From contig CAJQUW010003479.1 in the NCBI GenBank assembly GCA_907163375.1, forward strand, positions 1-64,000: a DNA stretch of 64,000 nt, in the 5' to 3' direction. Source of the stretch: Prostheceraeus crozeri (Eukaryota > Platyhelminthes > Polycladida > Euryleptidae). Made by a program: the position numbers and the translations under genes. Under the pieces are notes generated by a model. That model saw nothing but the letters and a program-made list of their open reading frames with translations. It searched no databases and was not told the DNA's origin. Position 1 is the first letter of the stretch, and every line of letters begins with the position of its first letter. Below, in pieces: positions 50,650 through 63,467 of this stretch.

Positions 50650-51020
50650 ATTGAACGTATATGTATACAAAAATCTTGTTAGTAGCTGTCGCCCATAGTC
50701 AGGTCAAGGTTGAACTATCGAACTTGGGTTGAAACATGGGCATTGGTTTGATTGGGTAGGGGTACCGAAGGTTCCCAAATAATAATCGTCAAAAATAGAT
50801 CGACGATTTAATAAAATGAAGAGCACAGCTGTAAGTGTACCATGTGTCACTATTTCTTCTGAGTAGGTCTACATGCACTGTATTTTATTCCAATTATGAT
50901 TAATTAGGTCGAGCCCTGGACCCGACCCATGTAAGTCAGTAATTTCACGAGGAATAATTTGTACTGAAATCGGTTCATTCTGATTGGCCTTTTCTTTATT
51001 TCCCAAAATTGTCTTTTGAA
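50650..51020. other. Upstream region of the transposase gene
   Basis: The acceptor TTCAATTTCAG just before 50644 implies a 5' untranslated exon further up, which I could not locate. No other coding signal. Confidence 0.4.
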
Positions 51021-51152
51021 TATGTTGAGTTGGGAAGAACCAAGTTTTGTTCGATATTCAAAATATAAAATGTGAAATATACTGATCGAAATATATTGCA
51101 CATTTTATATTTTGAATATCAAACAAAACTTGGTTCTTCCCAACTTAACATA
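51021..51152. repeat. Near-perfect 132-bp foldback
   Basis: The left arm (TATGTTGAGTTGGGAAGAAC...) and right arm are inverse copies of about 60 bp with four or so mismatches, around a ~10-base centre CTGATCGAAA. The arms contain TTCAAAATATAAAATGTG. Transcribed, it would form a long hairpin. Confidence 0.9.
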
Positions 51153-51270
51153 ATCATGTCAAACCAAGGCATTTTCACAACATGTATTTTGAATATCTCA
51201 ATGATTCCACTAGTGCTCATTACCTGTGAATTGAGTTCACCGACATCGAACAGGAGAATGGGATGAATGT

Positions 51271-51294
51271 ATAATAATAATAATAATAATAAAA
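51271..51294 (+). repeat. (TAA)n microsatellite
   Basis: Eight consecutive ATA/TAA-type triplets between GAATGTATAATAA and AAAGACATT. Confidence 0.9.
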
Positions 51295-51299
51295 GACAT

Positions 51300-53690
51300 T
51301 AACATACATTAAAGGATACAAATACACAGGAGGGATTGGTCCCTATTCAAACCGATGTTAGGTGAGGTAAATTTAATTTTGCTTCACATTAACGGGTATA
51401 ACGGTATTGCGGGTATCATCAATTGAATAGGACTTGCATTTTTACATCATCTTGACATCTGCCCAAGTCAGCAATAACAGAAGCGGAGACAAAAGGTGAG
51501 TTCATGGTTTAAACCTCCACACTGAGTTTCCAAGGCTCGGGATTTTTTTGGATGTATACCCCATCATATTCGTTTTAAGGCATTCAATCAGTTTAGAGGC
51601 GAGGGGACCTTTGTATGATTTGGATGCTCATTTTGTGCATGTCAAATTGTCATTAAAATCCAACGTCAGACATTAATACATCATGCAAGACTTTATTGGA
51701 AGTTCGATCTCCATATCTACATTGATTAATGTTCGCTTAACTTTATCATCTGATTTTGAAAATTACAATTTGAACTAATGTGCTATCATTCAAATCAATT
51801 TTGAAATTCAGATTTAAAAGTGCGCTCATCTAACTGATGACACCAATTCCGATGTGAAACAAAATCAAGTTCACCTCGTCTTACAAAATTGAAGTGTCTT
51901 GAATATTTCAATACAAATTTACCATGATTGACTTGCTTTTATGGAGTCGATGGATTACGTTGGACTGTAGCTTCGGTTAATTTGCAACTTCCCACCGGCC
52001 AAAAGTACAAAGCCAAACACTCAGACAAGTTCTGAAAATCCAATTCCTACCGCGAGTTGCGCGTGGATCTACTATATCGTGCTTCGCTTCAGCGTGATTA
52101 GTATTAAAAAACGGCGCGTGGGTCATTGCACTTCAAATAGAATAGGAATAGTGCAAACAGAAATAGAAATAGTAGAGATCGCGTTTCATAACTGAATTAA
52201 TATAGTGAAGGGGTGCGAAAAACCTGTGGCGTACTTCGGGTAAAAAAAGCAACCTCCCATCATATTTTCCCAAACAAGCATGTTAAATTTTTGGCTTATG
52301 TTCTATCGATTCCTAATGGTTTTGAATGCACGCAAGCCTACACACCATGATTCCACATGACAACCTTCAATATTTCTCAGCACATTTACTATTTCAATGC
52401 AAGTTTGATCAATTATATTTTAAGATTGGTACTTATTCTTTAAATTCTTCTTCTAAAAGTTTCTCAAATTTAAATCACCTGAACCCCTTCAGCATTACAT
52501 GCATGTATCAAGAGTTATAGGACCCTTTATCAAAGATATTTCAATTGACCTATTGAATTATACTCATTGTTTATGACCATCTATAAAGTTTTATTGGAAG
52601 AGTGCAAAATGTATCCGAATGTTTTAGAAAACATCAGTTATAACTAACGCTTCATTCTAAACCAACTAAAAAAGCTTCATAGGTCATAGGAACCAGAAAC
52701 ATGCTGCAATGATGGTGCAAGCTGAATTTTTGTCTGATTTCACTATAGTTGGATAAATATCGCATAGCCCGTTCCGATTCAACTGAGTTAAATAAGTGGC
52801 CACTGCCTACTACACACATAGATGGCTGAATATAGTATAGTCTGAAATATTACATAATAGTCATTCAATTAGCTAAAATTCATTCGTGGAAATTTTTGAA
52901 AAGAATACACAGGCCGTTCACGACCACCTTTTTAGCCGTCGTTGAAAATGTTGGTGCAATTGAAATTTTCATTAAAACAAACAAAAGAACATGCATTACT
53001 ATTTAAGCGATTCATAGAGTTTCTGGAAACCGTCTTTTGCAAGCAGAATGCATGTGAATGCTGTTTAGTTAATTTCATCTAAAATTTTTTAATCTGTATT
53101 TTCTAGGAGAGTATATTCAACAAAGTCCTTATAACCATAAGTAATACCCATACATGAACAATCAACATGATCAACAGGACATAAAGCCAGATGGCATAAT
53201 GCACGCATAACTGTTAAATATGGTAGTAATTTAAGCGTCACTATGCGCGTAGCCTTTCCTACTATACCTTTACTGTCACACTACACAATAAAATAATCCT
53301 GGACTGTTTGTTGCTGGTGTGGCTCGAAATATTTAAATCGTGTTGCATGTGCTACATATGGATTCAAGCAGACTACAGTAAATTAGAATAGTCACTTTTC
53401 GTGGCATTGTGCTAAAGACAAGCGGGTCACTCCTTCTCTTTATTTCCCCTCGTACAGTTATGTACAATAAAAGAAAGAACTTTTTTATTTGCTTTCATTC
53501 GCATAATTACGCGCACACCTTTATTCACATGACAAAATCCATCTTTATTCTTACTTTCACTTCCTCTACTTACTGTTTTTACTACAAATCACGTCTTGAC
53601 AATGTATCATCATCCAAATGTGAATTTGTTTAAAGTAGTTGATTTTTAAAATATCTGGTAGCTTAGGAACGTCAACAAGGGAGATGAAGT
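51300..53690. other. No recognisable gene
   Basis: AT-rich, stop-dense frames; no exon, TIR pair or RNA gene recognised. Confidence 0.5.
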
Positions 53691-53699
53691 AATAAGTCT

Positions 53700-54100
53700 G
53701 TGATTTAGCAACATTTTTTGCTTATGATGGAATCTCTCCGTTTCATCTCAAAGTGGAGATCAGCTCTGCGTGGTCGACGCACGTGACCCTTGTGTGTGTC
53801 CTAAATCAACGAAGCATGCTCATATTTTAGCGATCTGCAAAGTCACTGTGCACAGATTACACCAGCTGTTGGAAATTCCACCATCATGAGAATTGAACGA
53901 GATGCTCCCACACAAATGACTCGATGTTTACACTGTTGTGACGTCATACTGAATCGTTGTCTGACTTCTGTTATTAGAGAGTGAAGCGAACGCGACAGAC
54001 AGTGACTCAGTGAGACGGTGAACGACAGAGTGAAAGGCTCATGGTGCTGTAAATTTGCTGTGAATCATTCTGACCTGCCTGTGAAATTGCGTCTAGTAAG
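53700..54100 (+). promoter_or_regulatory. Candidate promoter and 5' exon with CRE
   Basis: A GC-richer stretch with CACGTG-containing GCACGTGACCC, a full CRE palindrome TGACGTCA (53939-53946), and ~150 bp of AP-1-like and GC-rich sequence ends at a GTAAGT donor at 54096. This is the shape of a promoter followed by a non-coding first exon on the plus strand. No downstream coding exon was found in the window. Inference only. Confidence 0.3.
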
Positions 54101-55459
54101 TTGTTGTTAATAGCAGGTTTATTCAAATTAAATCGTCAAATTTGTGGAACATCTGATGAATGGTCACTACATCTAATAGTTCATGAGCCAGGAACACGGT
54201 TCTATATTTCAGCTAGTAAGAGTATAATTATCAAAGTGCTAACCCGTTGATGTTCAAATGCACAGTGCACCAAATCTCATTTATGACGATATTCATTGTT
54301 GACTTGCACCCATTCAATTAATGGTTGATCTAGTATAAAAAGTTATGACAATCAAATGGATCAGTAAGTCGGTCAAATTTTTGGCATATGATAAAACGAA
54401 GCAACCACCGTAAATGCATACGGTGCATTTATTTACACCATGTCAATTATGCGTGAGCTATTAGATAAATTTCGCAAAAATGATCCGATTCACCCCATAT
54501 TACTACATTAATGTCAAAAGAATAGCTTCTTCCGAGTTGCTACGTTGAATAATGAGCGCCCCTTTAAGAACAGTTTCAGTTGGCCTATTTAAGAAAGAGG
54601 AATGGCAGCTGACGAGAAGTGCATTTTGTAAATTAGTACTTTCATTTTACGAAAATAAGCGGTTCTACAGCCAAATTGAATCAGCGAAAATGGGGTTGTT
54701 TTTTTTATTACCAACTCATGGCCTGACTTAATCAGACACTAAATGACGTGAGGTTATTCGCACGCAACTTTGCGTGTCAATAACCGGGTAACTGAGGCCA
54801 AGTTATTCCTACATGAAAGTGTGTACCAACAACGGAAACTATGCAGTGAGGTTATTTAGACGAGAATTCGTCAAAATAGTAATTATTTTGTTGAACGGAT
54901 ACATTTTTGTATTACATGATCTGCCAAATATTTTGCAGGCCTCTTTTTTGCCAATAATCGCTAGAATTGAGCACCTGCTTCGTAGAGGTGGATATCTATT
55001 GAACAAGTTAACCATGATTCATTCACATTAGTACTGTCTTATTCATATGGCACAGGTAGCCCACATCGGATTCACCGGAAATTTCAGTTATGTATTTTGC
55101 ACATCTGTCACACTGCTGAATCTGTCTTTTAGCAATTTGTAGTCGCTGCTCATTCTTGATTTAAAGATAGTCATTATCATTCTTGGCAATTTTACAGTTT
55201 TCAATTTTAAATGCAACAAATCAGAAGGTACATCAGAATTCAATAAGCACATCAAAAGGTACAGTGCTCTTGTATAATCCCTGGGAGTATTCATATTCAA
55301 AAATTTCAAACGGGCATTAATTACTTCCCAGTGGAAAAATTTTGATAATATGATGCTGGGCCATTATCTTCCCGACAGACAGCTGTTGGGAAGTTGTCGG
55401 GAGATGAAAGCCTGTGATCATTTGTCTCTCCTGTCGGCGAAACTTGGTGGTCCCGATAC

Positions 55460-55772
55460 ATTTGCGACAGTTATAAAACTTCTCTTTCAAGTGCCGATCG
55501 TGCAGGCGGAAACGTGGAAAGTGATGAACAAGGGAAACTTCTCTCGCCACCAATTATATCAAAGCTCGCCTCTCGCTTCTCCCATCAGCATTCCCTAAAC
55601 ACGGATGAACTTTCCAATGCATCACCACTGAGATGACGTCAATTTCGCATGCAAACTTGGATCATTTTCTCTTCACTTTCTCTACCATTCATTGTGACTG
55701 TTTGTGTGCAATCTTCTTCCGTCCAATTTTCCTCAATTCACCGAATTCCTTAATTTTGTGAATAAGCTATAG
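55460..55772 (+). promoter_or_regulatory. Candidate promoter and 5' exon with CRE
   Basis: AGTTATAAAACTT (55470) is TATA-like, TGACGTCA lies at 55634-55641, and a strong donor AG/GTAAGT follows at 55773. Sequence between 55370 and 55610 is GC-richer than its surroundings and contains an open frame of 82 codons (55350-55598) without known motifs. An alternative is a short coding first exon. A pyrimidine-rich acceptor TTTTTGTCTTCCAG at 59340 could be a downstream partner. Confidence 0.3.
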
Positions 55773-55779
55773 GTAAGTC

Positions 55780-58049
55780 ATTGACTGCATATGTGTTACA
55801 TTACTAAATTTTCCAATAAATGTAAAATGTAGGCCTATTGTACTTTCTGTAGTTGACTGTCATCTTATTTAAAAGTTTACATGTCTACATATTACCCATA
55901 ATCAACGATAACATTATATTGATTATGGAAATAGAATGGAGGAATACTGACAGACGACTAACATATTTTATGAAAAGAATATTTTACATGCTGGTTACGG
56001 CTGATGAAACAAGGAGTAGAAAATCTTGTTCTTGATATAATAAGTCATATAGTCATGAAGTTGTGGAAGGACCAAATGACCTAAGTACATCCACGGAGTT
56101 TTATCCATTGATAATGACATTAATATATTCGGCGAAAATACCGTTTATTCTTTGTAGATTCCTACATGGCAAATGAATAGAAATAGTTCGTATCACATCA
56201 TAGATTATTTACACTTAAGTATTTAATACCAACAAAAAAATTAGCCACTAACTATACTTCGCATTAGTAATCTTGCAAAATTTACGGTACCGGTACCAAC
56301 GAACAAGTGTTCTTCGATGTTTGTGTGCAAGAAATAAATATCAGTAAATGAGTATATTTGCAATTCATGTAGTATATTTGCAACAATGTTTAAATCATGT
56401 CTGATTTTTCTTGTAGAGGTGTAAAATCCGTTATTCATTCTGTCCAATCTTCTCTGTGGTCTCATGCTCTGTGGTTCCCTGCTGCAAATCTATCGAATTA
56501 TCTGGTACTGAAATGTATGTAAGTCATCACTTCATTATTTGCAAGATTCTAAATGCAATATTTGAGATGTGGGAAATGTAGAAGTTTACAGATCCGCTAT
56601 AAGTAAAATGTGAACTTTCGGAGACAGTCAGCAGCTCACTGTGTGCTGAGATTTCTGAAACTTCAGCAGTTCTCACAATGATTAATCGCAAGCGAAATGC
56701 TATCGTCTCTCATATGCTGTATCAGGTTTTGGTGTAAAAATGTATGCACTGTAATTTTGTAGCCTATACCGGTACTTAATTTTCTACTGATGAAGATCGA
56801 AATAGACAACAACAGATTAAAACTACAAAATAATAAAGACAGCTTCATCTTATCATTACAAAAATATTTGGTAAAATTGAGAATTCAATTCAAAAATTGA
56901 TATATATTAAATATCTTGGCTTTTTTTAAAAATTTGGAATATACTGTTGCTCCGAAGTCCGAACTGGCTCAAAACACTGTGAACGACGCAAAATATTAAA
57001 ATATGTCAATAAATGTTCCTAATCAATGCAATTTAAAGGAATAATCGTGCCTACACTTGAAGAAAGATACACGCAAACCGAACTTTCCACTGTTTTTCTT
57101 CAAACATAAAGGGCTCAGTTTTTTTATCACTTTTCTTAATTTTGGCAGATGTTTTCAAAGCGATAAGATAAAAATGCCTTTCTTAAGGCACGGGGCTAGT
57201 TCCTAGCTATGGACCAGCTCTGAGTTTTGGCTAGTTTAAATTAAATGGTTACCCAATTTACAATTTAGAAAATGCAGAAATTTGTGCAATAATATAATGG
57301 AAAAATAATGATAATAGGGATAATGATATAATTATGATAGTAAGAAATACTTGCATTGTAATTACATATTCAATGTTTATCAAGGAATCACTCATCTAGG
57401 ATCATCCATCTGTTATAAACACATACGTTCTAAACCTACTCATTAAACAATAATTCAAGTAAATATTCCGCTGAAGATTTTAAATATTGTACAAAATTCA
57501 TGAAAGGAAATAATCACTGTACGAAATAGCTTGTAAAATAAATGTGCGATGTAATTACTAAAAAATATTTTGTTTTGCATCATTTTATATTATGTGAAAT
57601 CAAATGTCTTTTTTCTTCACGTTTTATTCTTTTATCAATGTCCAAATAATTACTGAAAAATAATCTGCAATTGAATTATAATACAAATGTGGAATATTGT
57701 TCCGTAGCACATCTAATTCTATCGTTCAATCGAGTGAAAAGCGTATTAAGATTATTTAATGAAGATTTAAGAAACATTGTACAATCTTACGTAAGATAGC
57801 CTTTGATATTCATGACTTAGCATCATATCTTGATACTGTAGACAAGCTTTGCTCAATTACATGCTGTATTTCATACAACAGCCCGGTCTAAATAATAATT
57901 TTTACTATAAATATATGTAATATTTTGCAGATAAGATAGGATTTTAGTATATTCAATTTTGTCTCAAAAAATGATTAGTGAGTGCATAAGTACATGCATT
58001 TCAACAAGCTAAATAAATGATACAAATTTTACATCAAGTTATTTCTTTG
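55780..58049. other. No recognisable gene
   Basis: AT-rich; only short frames without motifs. Confidence 0.5.
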
Positions 58050-58460
58050 TTGTAATTTTTGATAAAAATAAGAGGACAAACTTAATATTTCGACCATGAA
58101 GTGGCCATCGTCAGAAATCTATTTACTCCAATTCCTGCATTAGATTCAAATTACAAAAACACACAAACGATAGTAGGCTATATAACGCATACAATTCTAA
58201 ATGAACAAATACCACGGTAAAGAAAATCAGTCAAAAATCTTAAGACTCCATAAACAAGACAAATAGAAATTGCTCTCTAGATTAGAAAATCAGACCTTCT
58301 TCTCTATTTCTTTAGTATTGTATATAACCTACTATCGTTTGTATGTTTTTGTAATTTGAATCTGATGCAGGAATAAGATTTAATAGATTTCTGACGATGG
58401 CCACTTCAGATGGTCGAAATATTAAGTTTGTCCTCCTATTTTTATCAAAAATTTTACAAT
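58050..58460. mobile_element. Inverted pair of Penelope-like terminal fragments
   Basis: An arm of ~135 bp (58050-58183, minus orientation) is repeated inverted at 58321-58460 around ~137 bp of unique sequence. Both arms contain CTGACGATGGCCACTTCA, then GGTCGAAATATTAAGTTTG (minus strand 58080-58114; plus strand 58391-58430). CTGANGA, a stem and GAAA is the hammerhead ribozyme core layout, and such cores mark the terminal repeats of Penelope-like elements. A comparable segment lies at 33559-33587. No protein part is present here. Confidence 0.6.
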
Positions 58461-59669
58461 GGTGAAAAATAATGCAAGTAAAACATCGCAATTGTCTTCC
58501 ATGTCATGCTACTCCCATGCTTTCCTTTCGTAAGAACATGAACATGCTTCCACCCCAACTTAGCGATTTTTGTATGTATGTAGAAACATCAACATTTATT
58601 AGACAAACATTACTGATTAGCATCTTAGATGTTTGAAAATTAATTTATTACTTTCTTACGATTATGATAATATGGAGGCATGATATTTCCAATTGGATTT
58701 GGCTTTCTTAGGAATCAAAGGAAATTTTGTACTACCGGTACACAATATTTCGGCATTCATAATCAAGGGTGAGAGGATAGATGCACGGTGTATGTCAATT
58801 TGTGTACAAAATGAGAATAAGTAGGCCTACAGGCTGTCTGTAGGTTATATAAACTGACATCTGCGTTGAATTAGCCTGTCCGTGTATTCATTGTTACCCT
58901 TGATGAAGAATACCGAATGGGTAGGCCTCATCACTAATACTCATGTAGGCCCACATGTAACTTAGGAATAACTCTAAAGAACATACTTAATAATTTAAAA
59001 AACTCACATTGGCCTACTTCATGATTTCAGAGAAAAACTTCTTTTATTCCGATGATGGGTTCAATTTCTCGAATCTAGAAGTCACTCTGTTCGATCTCAA
59101 ATCATGCAATCAACCACTATCTCAGGACAAAGTTGAGACTCTTTTTACCATATAATGTAGGCTTAATTGTATTGGATTTTGTTGAAAATAAGATTTATCT
59201 GGAAATTGCGAAGTTGGTAATGCTAACCCAATAAATGTGCTTGAAAATGTTTCTCATTTGCTAGAATCAATTTTAGCTTCCTGAAGCCGAAATATTTTTT
59301 TAATGCATCGTACTGTCATTTTCATATTTTTGTCTTCCAGAATCCCTACACCGTCAATAAGTCGCTGAGAACGTCGAGAAAGCAGAGGTGAAGGATCCCA
59401 TTTACTTTACGCGAATGACCTGAACTGTGGAAGAAAGAACAGGAGGCGCCTGTGGTAATTCCTCTGCTGTATGAAGCATACTATAATAAATATTGAAGTG
59501 AAGTACAGTTGTTCTCGTTGTTCCGCTCTTGTCTCATGGGTGATAAGAAAGTGAGGAAGAGGTGGAAGGAGGAGAAGTAAGAGGTTCCATAGTGATATCA
59601 AACTTATGATATTCTTTTTGCTATAATACAGAAAGGGCATGACGAATTAACCAGCAGTAACAAAATTTT
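58461..59669. other. No confident gene
   Basis: Apart from the acceptor-like site at 59340 and a short frame on the minus strand (59407-59640) nothing is recognised. Confidence 0.45.
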
Positions 59670-59840
59670 GATCGGTGTCGGGTGAGGGTTGGCGTGTATT
59701 GGGCGCGTATTGGGTGAGTGTTGGCAACTCATGTTGGGCCGATACAAATGCGCTGGGCCACTTTACTTATCAGGCCAACATCAGATGGATGATATTGGGC
59801 CGACAGAATTTTTTCCATTGGGTTTGCTTAGTAATTCGGA
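59670..59840. repeat. Cluster of GTTGGC/ATTGGGCC repeats
   Basis: About ten degenerate copies of words such as TATTGGG, GTTGGCC and TTGGGCCGA in ~150 bp, ending CCATTGGGTTTGCTTAGTAA. It is similar in style to the repetitive ends of the 25605-33353 element and may be a solitary end of a related family. Confidence 0.45.
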
Positions 59841-62284
59841 TGATGCTGCTTTGACAAAGTAAAATAGGATGAATCAGACACTGATGTTGCGAAATCTATT
59901 AATTTGCTCAATGATAGACAGTGCGACATGATTATTAATGTCAGTGATTATTAATGTAGGTCTACACATACATAACGTGAAGTTTCACAACACACCAAAA
60001 ATTACAGACTTGCAGATCTAAGAGTAGTTGACTTCATCAAAATTTGCTGTACTAAATTGACCGTCAAGTTAATCGCCCACCCATTATCGCCGAAGCTTAA
60101 TACTCAAATTCTTGTCAATTCAGAAAAAAGGTCTTCCTTCAACCGAAATATATATATGAACTGCAACTACATTTTGCTTTGAGATCAGATGGGAGTGAGA
60201 CCCCAGCTAGTCAGCTAACTGAAGTAAAGTGATTGTAGTTAGCACTAATTAGCAATAACAGTCTGTTTAGGATAAAATTAGAAACTGTTGAACGTAGCAT
60301 TGGAAACTTAATACCCCGCCGCACCGGCTAAGTGTTCATGCCGATGTCAGACTCACTTGTGCGGTGGAATTAACTGATATCTGTTCTCAACGTCCATACA
60401 TAAATTCGAATGTACAACACAAATGATCAAACCAAAGGCGGAACGCTGGTTTATTCTATATAGCTCTATAATGAAAATTTAATTTGAAGATCTTTTGCAA
60501 ATTGATACAGCCTATAATATTCTGTACGATGAAATCTGCGTAATTCTGTGTCCGTTGTCTCAAATGTTTTCATTTGCATCTGAATGGTTTGTATTGCTTT
60601 CCCTTTTTCTGTTGTGAATATAGTTTTATTTTTCAGCTATTTGCCGGACGCCGAGGAACTATTGTATTAATTGCTCAATATATTCAAATGCAATTAATAC
60701 AAAGTATCTGCAGCTTAAGGCAGGAGCATCATTCATCATTTCTCCTTATTTGCAACAGACCGGTCACTAACTAAAGATCAATCATTTAAGTGATATATCG
60801 ATATTTTTGTTTTGATCTCATTTCAGAATTTGACTATTTCTTCAGAAGTTGTTATCTCCACACGGATCATCAGCCATTATTATTGATAATGGAGAAAATA
60901 CAAGGCAATACTCTGGTGTAAGATAAACTGAGATGTTAGGATATCACTTAGAAAATATTCAAATTCCACATTGGGTGCTTTCATAATCAGAGGAGAAAAA
61001 TTAGGATAAAAATTTTATATGTTATTTAGGTAGGGCCCATCACATTTCCAATATTCATCATTGAATGGAAATCTAAAACTGATCAATGAATGAATGTACA
61101 ACTGGTTATCAACAAGAAGACGAAGTATTTTTTATAGATCCGAGACAAAGATTACAATATGTTCAGTGGGAAAAAGTTCGCAAATGCATTAATATAGGAA
61201 AACAATCATATACCGCGCACATCAATCGTGCAGATAAGTGTGTGGTTTACAATCGTCTATTTAGTTCGTTAATAATCAGTTAATTTCTATGCCAAATCAA
61301 CTCCAACATTCTAACCATAGGAATGGATCTTCATCTGCATTTTTTTCTTCCAAACGTCTACGGATAACTGTGTAATTTTTCACTGCTTCAAAGTTTTGAC
61401 ATAGCTATTCAGTCCTTTCAATTTAATATTGAAGCTGGCGAAAAAGTAAAATCATAGATGTCCCACAAATCATGCTTTGATTGCATGCTTCCCTTATATA
61501 CTTGTTCGATTTCAATGAAGTATCGTACTTGCAAGCAGTCAAGTACCGTACACAAGAATTTAGCAGAGACGTCGAGCATCATATTATCTATTCTCTTCAA
61601 TAAATCTTTTGTTTGATTTTGCAAATTTATACCAGTTGTAATTTTTCTCCTTATTTAGACATGATACTTCAAAATACTTGCCAAATTTAACATTGCATGT
61701 GTTTTGAAAACTGATGAATATTGCGTGTAAGTTTAAGAGGTGATTGAAATAAAGTGCACTGTTATATGACTGAACAATTCCCTTCGAATATAAATCAGGA
61801 TACAAACGAGGCAGCAGTTCCACATGCCCGATCCATTAGATCTCAAATTGAAAATTACTTTCTTGGCTATCGATGTAGATTAAAGGTTGTCAAATTTTTT
61901 GTCTTCCGCCTTCCTTACTGAGATAATTGTCTCTGTCATTGGTGTAATGTATGATTGAAAAATTCTACAAATATGCTGGACTTAACAAATTCTTTGTTAA
62001 AAATTCAAAAACGAATTATTTATTATTTGCTGGATGTCGAATTGAAGAATTGAACAAACAGCAACTTGGTCTGCTGATTTCTCCACATTGATTCGAATAA
62101 AAATGATGCGAAGATCGTTATCAGTTTGATCCGGGAAAAAATCAGGCCTATCAAGCATATGATTTTAATGTAATTGCCTATATTCACGTAAAAATGACAG
62201 TTTTCTTCACATCTGATGACATCTTTTCGTTAAATAAGTAATGGCTAAGTAAGTAATAAAGCAAAATCACTAGGTTAAAGATAT
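59841..62284. other. No recognisable gene
   Basis: AT-rich; short ORFs (61086-61283, 61584-61823) carry no motif. Confidence 0.5.
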
Positions 62285-62532
62285 TTATTCTTCGTTTGTG
62301 ATTTCAGTATTCCTCGGATATCTTTCCTGATGATATCCAAGGATAACTTTCTTAAAATATAAACGATTCGGACATCCTCGGATATCCACTAATTTTTTAT
62401 AATTTTATAAATGACATCCACGGATATCATTTTCAAACTTTCTTCTAGCCGCGGACATCCACTTCATAAATAATGATATCCAATCGTCATCCTTGAAAAA
62501 TACGGATATACGTTCGAAGAATTTTGCTCGGG
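62285..62532. repeat. Cluster of GATATCC repeats, right
   Basis: Degenerate copies of CGGATATC, GACATCC and GATATCCA in both orientations fill ~240 bp and end AAGAATTTTGCTCGGGGGG. Inverted, that end reads CCCCCCGAGCAAAATTC, close to the terminus CCCAACGAGCAAAATAT of the 9581-11401 element. It could be the partner of the cluster at 37367-37625 or a separate small element. Confidence 0.45.
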
Positions 62533-63460
62533 GGGAAGTCCCTCAGACATTTTACTGCTTCTGTAAAATGGTTTTCATGATAAAGCAGTCACGAATACAG
62601 TCAGGGCACATATCAATTACATTCCTCAAATCTAGGGCATCTGATTATAAAAAGCTAGCCGCTAGCAGAGCTTCAATTTTCTAATGAAATATATAGTCTA
62701 AAATCGAAAATATTTCAAATTAAAAATGCACAATTATGCTTTCTGATGTATGCTTCTGATTGCTGAACTCAAGAAACTCTAAGGAAGCATGAAGCCTCTC
62801 ACAATTGTCCAATAATATCGAGTGAAACCAACCGCCCCTCCCTTGCCTGCATTTGATAACTTTTCATAAAACAGTATTCAACATTTCCTTATCGGTGTAA
62901 GCATAATATTTGGAAGGCATAATATTCAAGGAATCATACATTGTAATCATAAAGTAACATTAAACATGGGATACATCTGAATATAGCGAACAGTATAGCT
63001 CATTGCATATTTGTAGCAGATTTCAGTATGGAAAGTAAAATATTTGTTCGATAGATTTCGAATTGTTTTTTTTTTGTTTTAAGTCGCATGCAGTATTGCG
63101 CATTATGATACGATTTATCATGAAAAGTATTCTGAAAGTGTCTCAGCCTGCTTGTTTGCAATTCATGCAATAGAATGTTGCTTTTAATTCAAGATTGCAG
63201 AAGACACATAACCATTTAAATTAGAAATAGAACTTGTGCTGTCAATTTCAGTAAGATTTCGGGCTTTTCCGCAAGTTTACCTCGGAGGAAAAAAATCGAA
63301 TTTTTGGACTTGATTTTGATTCACTTCTGGATCAGATGTTTACCGCTGGATAGACTATAGAAAATTTCAATCTAGTCCAACCAAATCGGTGGGAATATTT
63401 CATCACGATTTTCTTCTAACTAAGCAGCTTTCTGTTGTGGACTAAATGTCTACACTAATG
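62533..63460. other. No recognisable gene
   Basis: AT-rich, no exon or repeat pair recognised. Confidence 0.5.
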
Positions 63461-63467
63461 GACAAAA

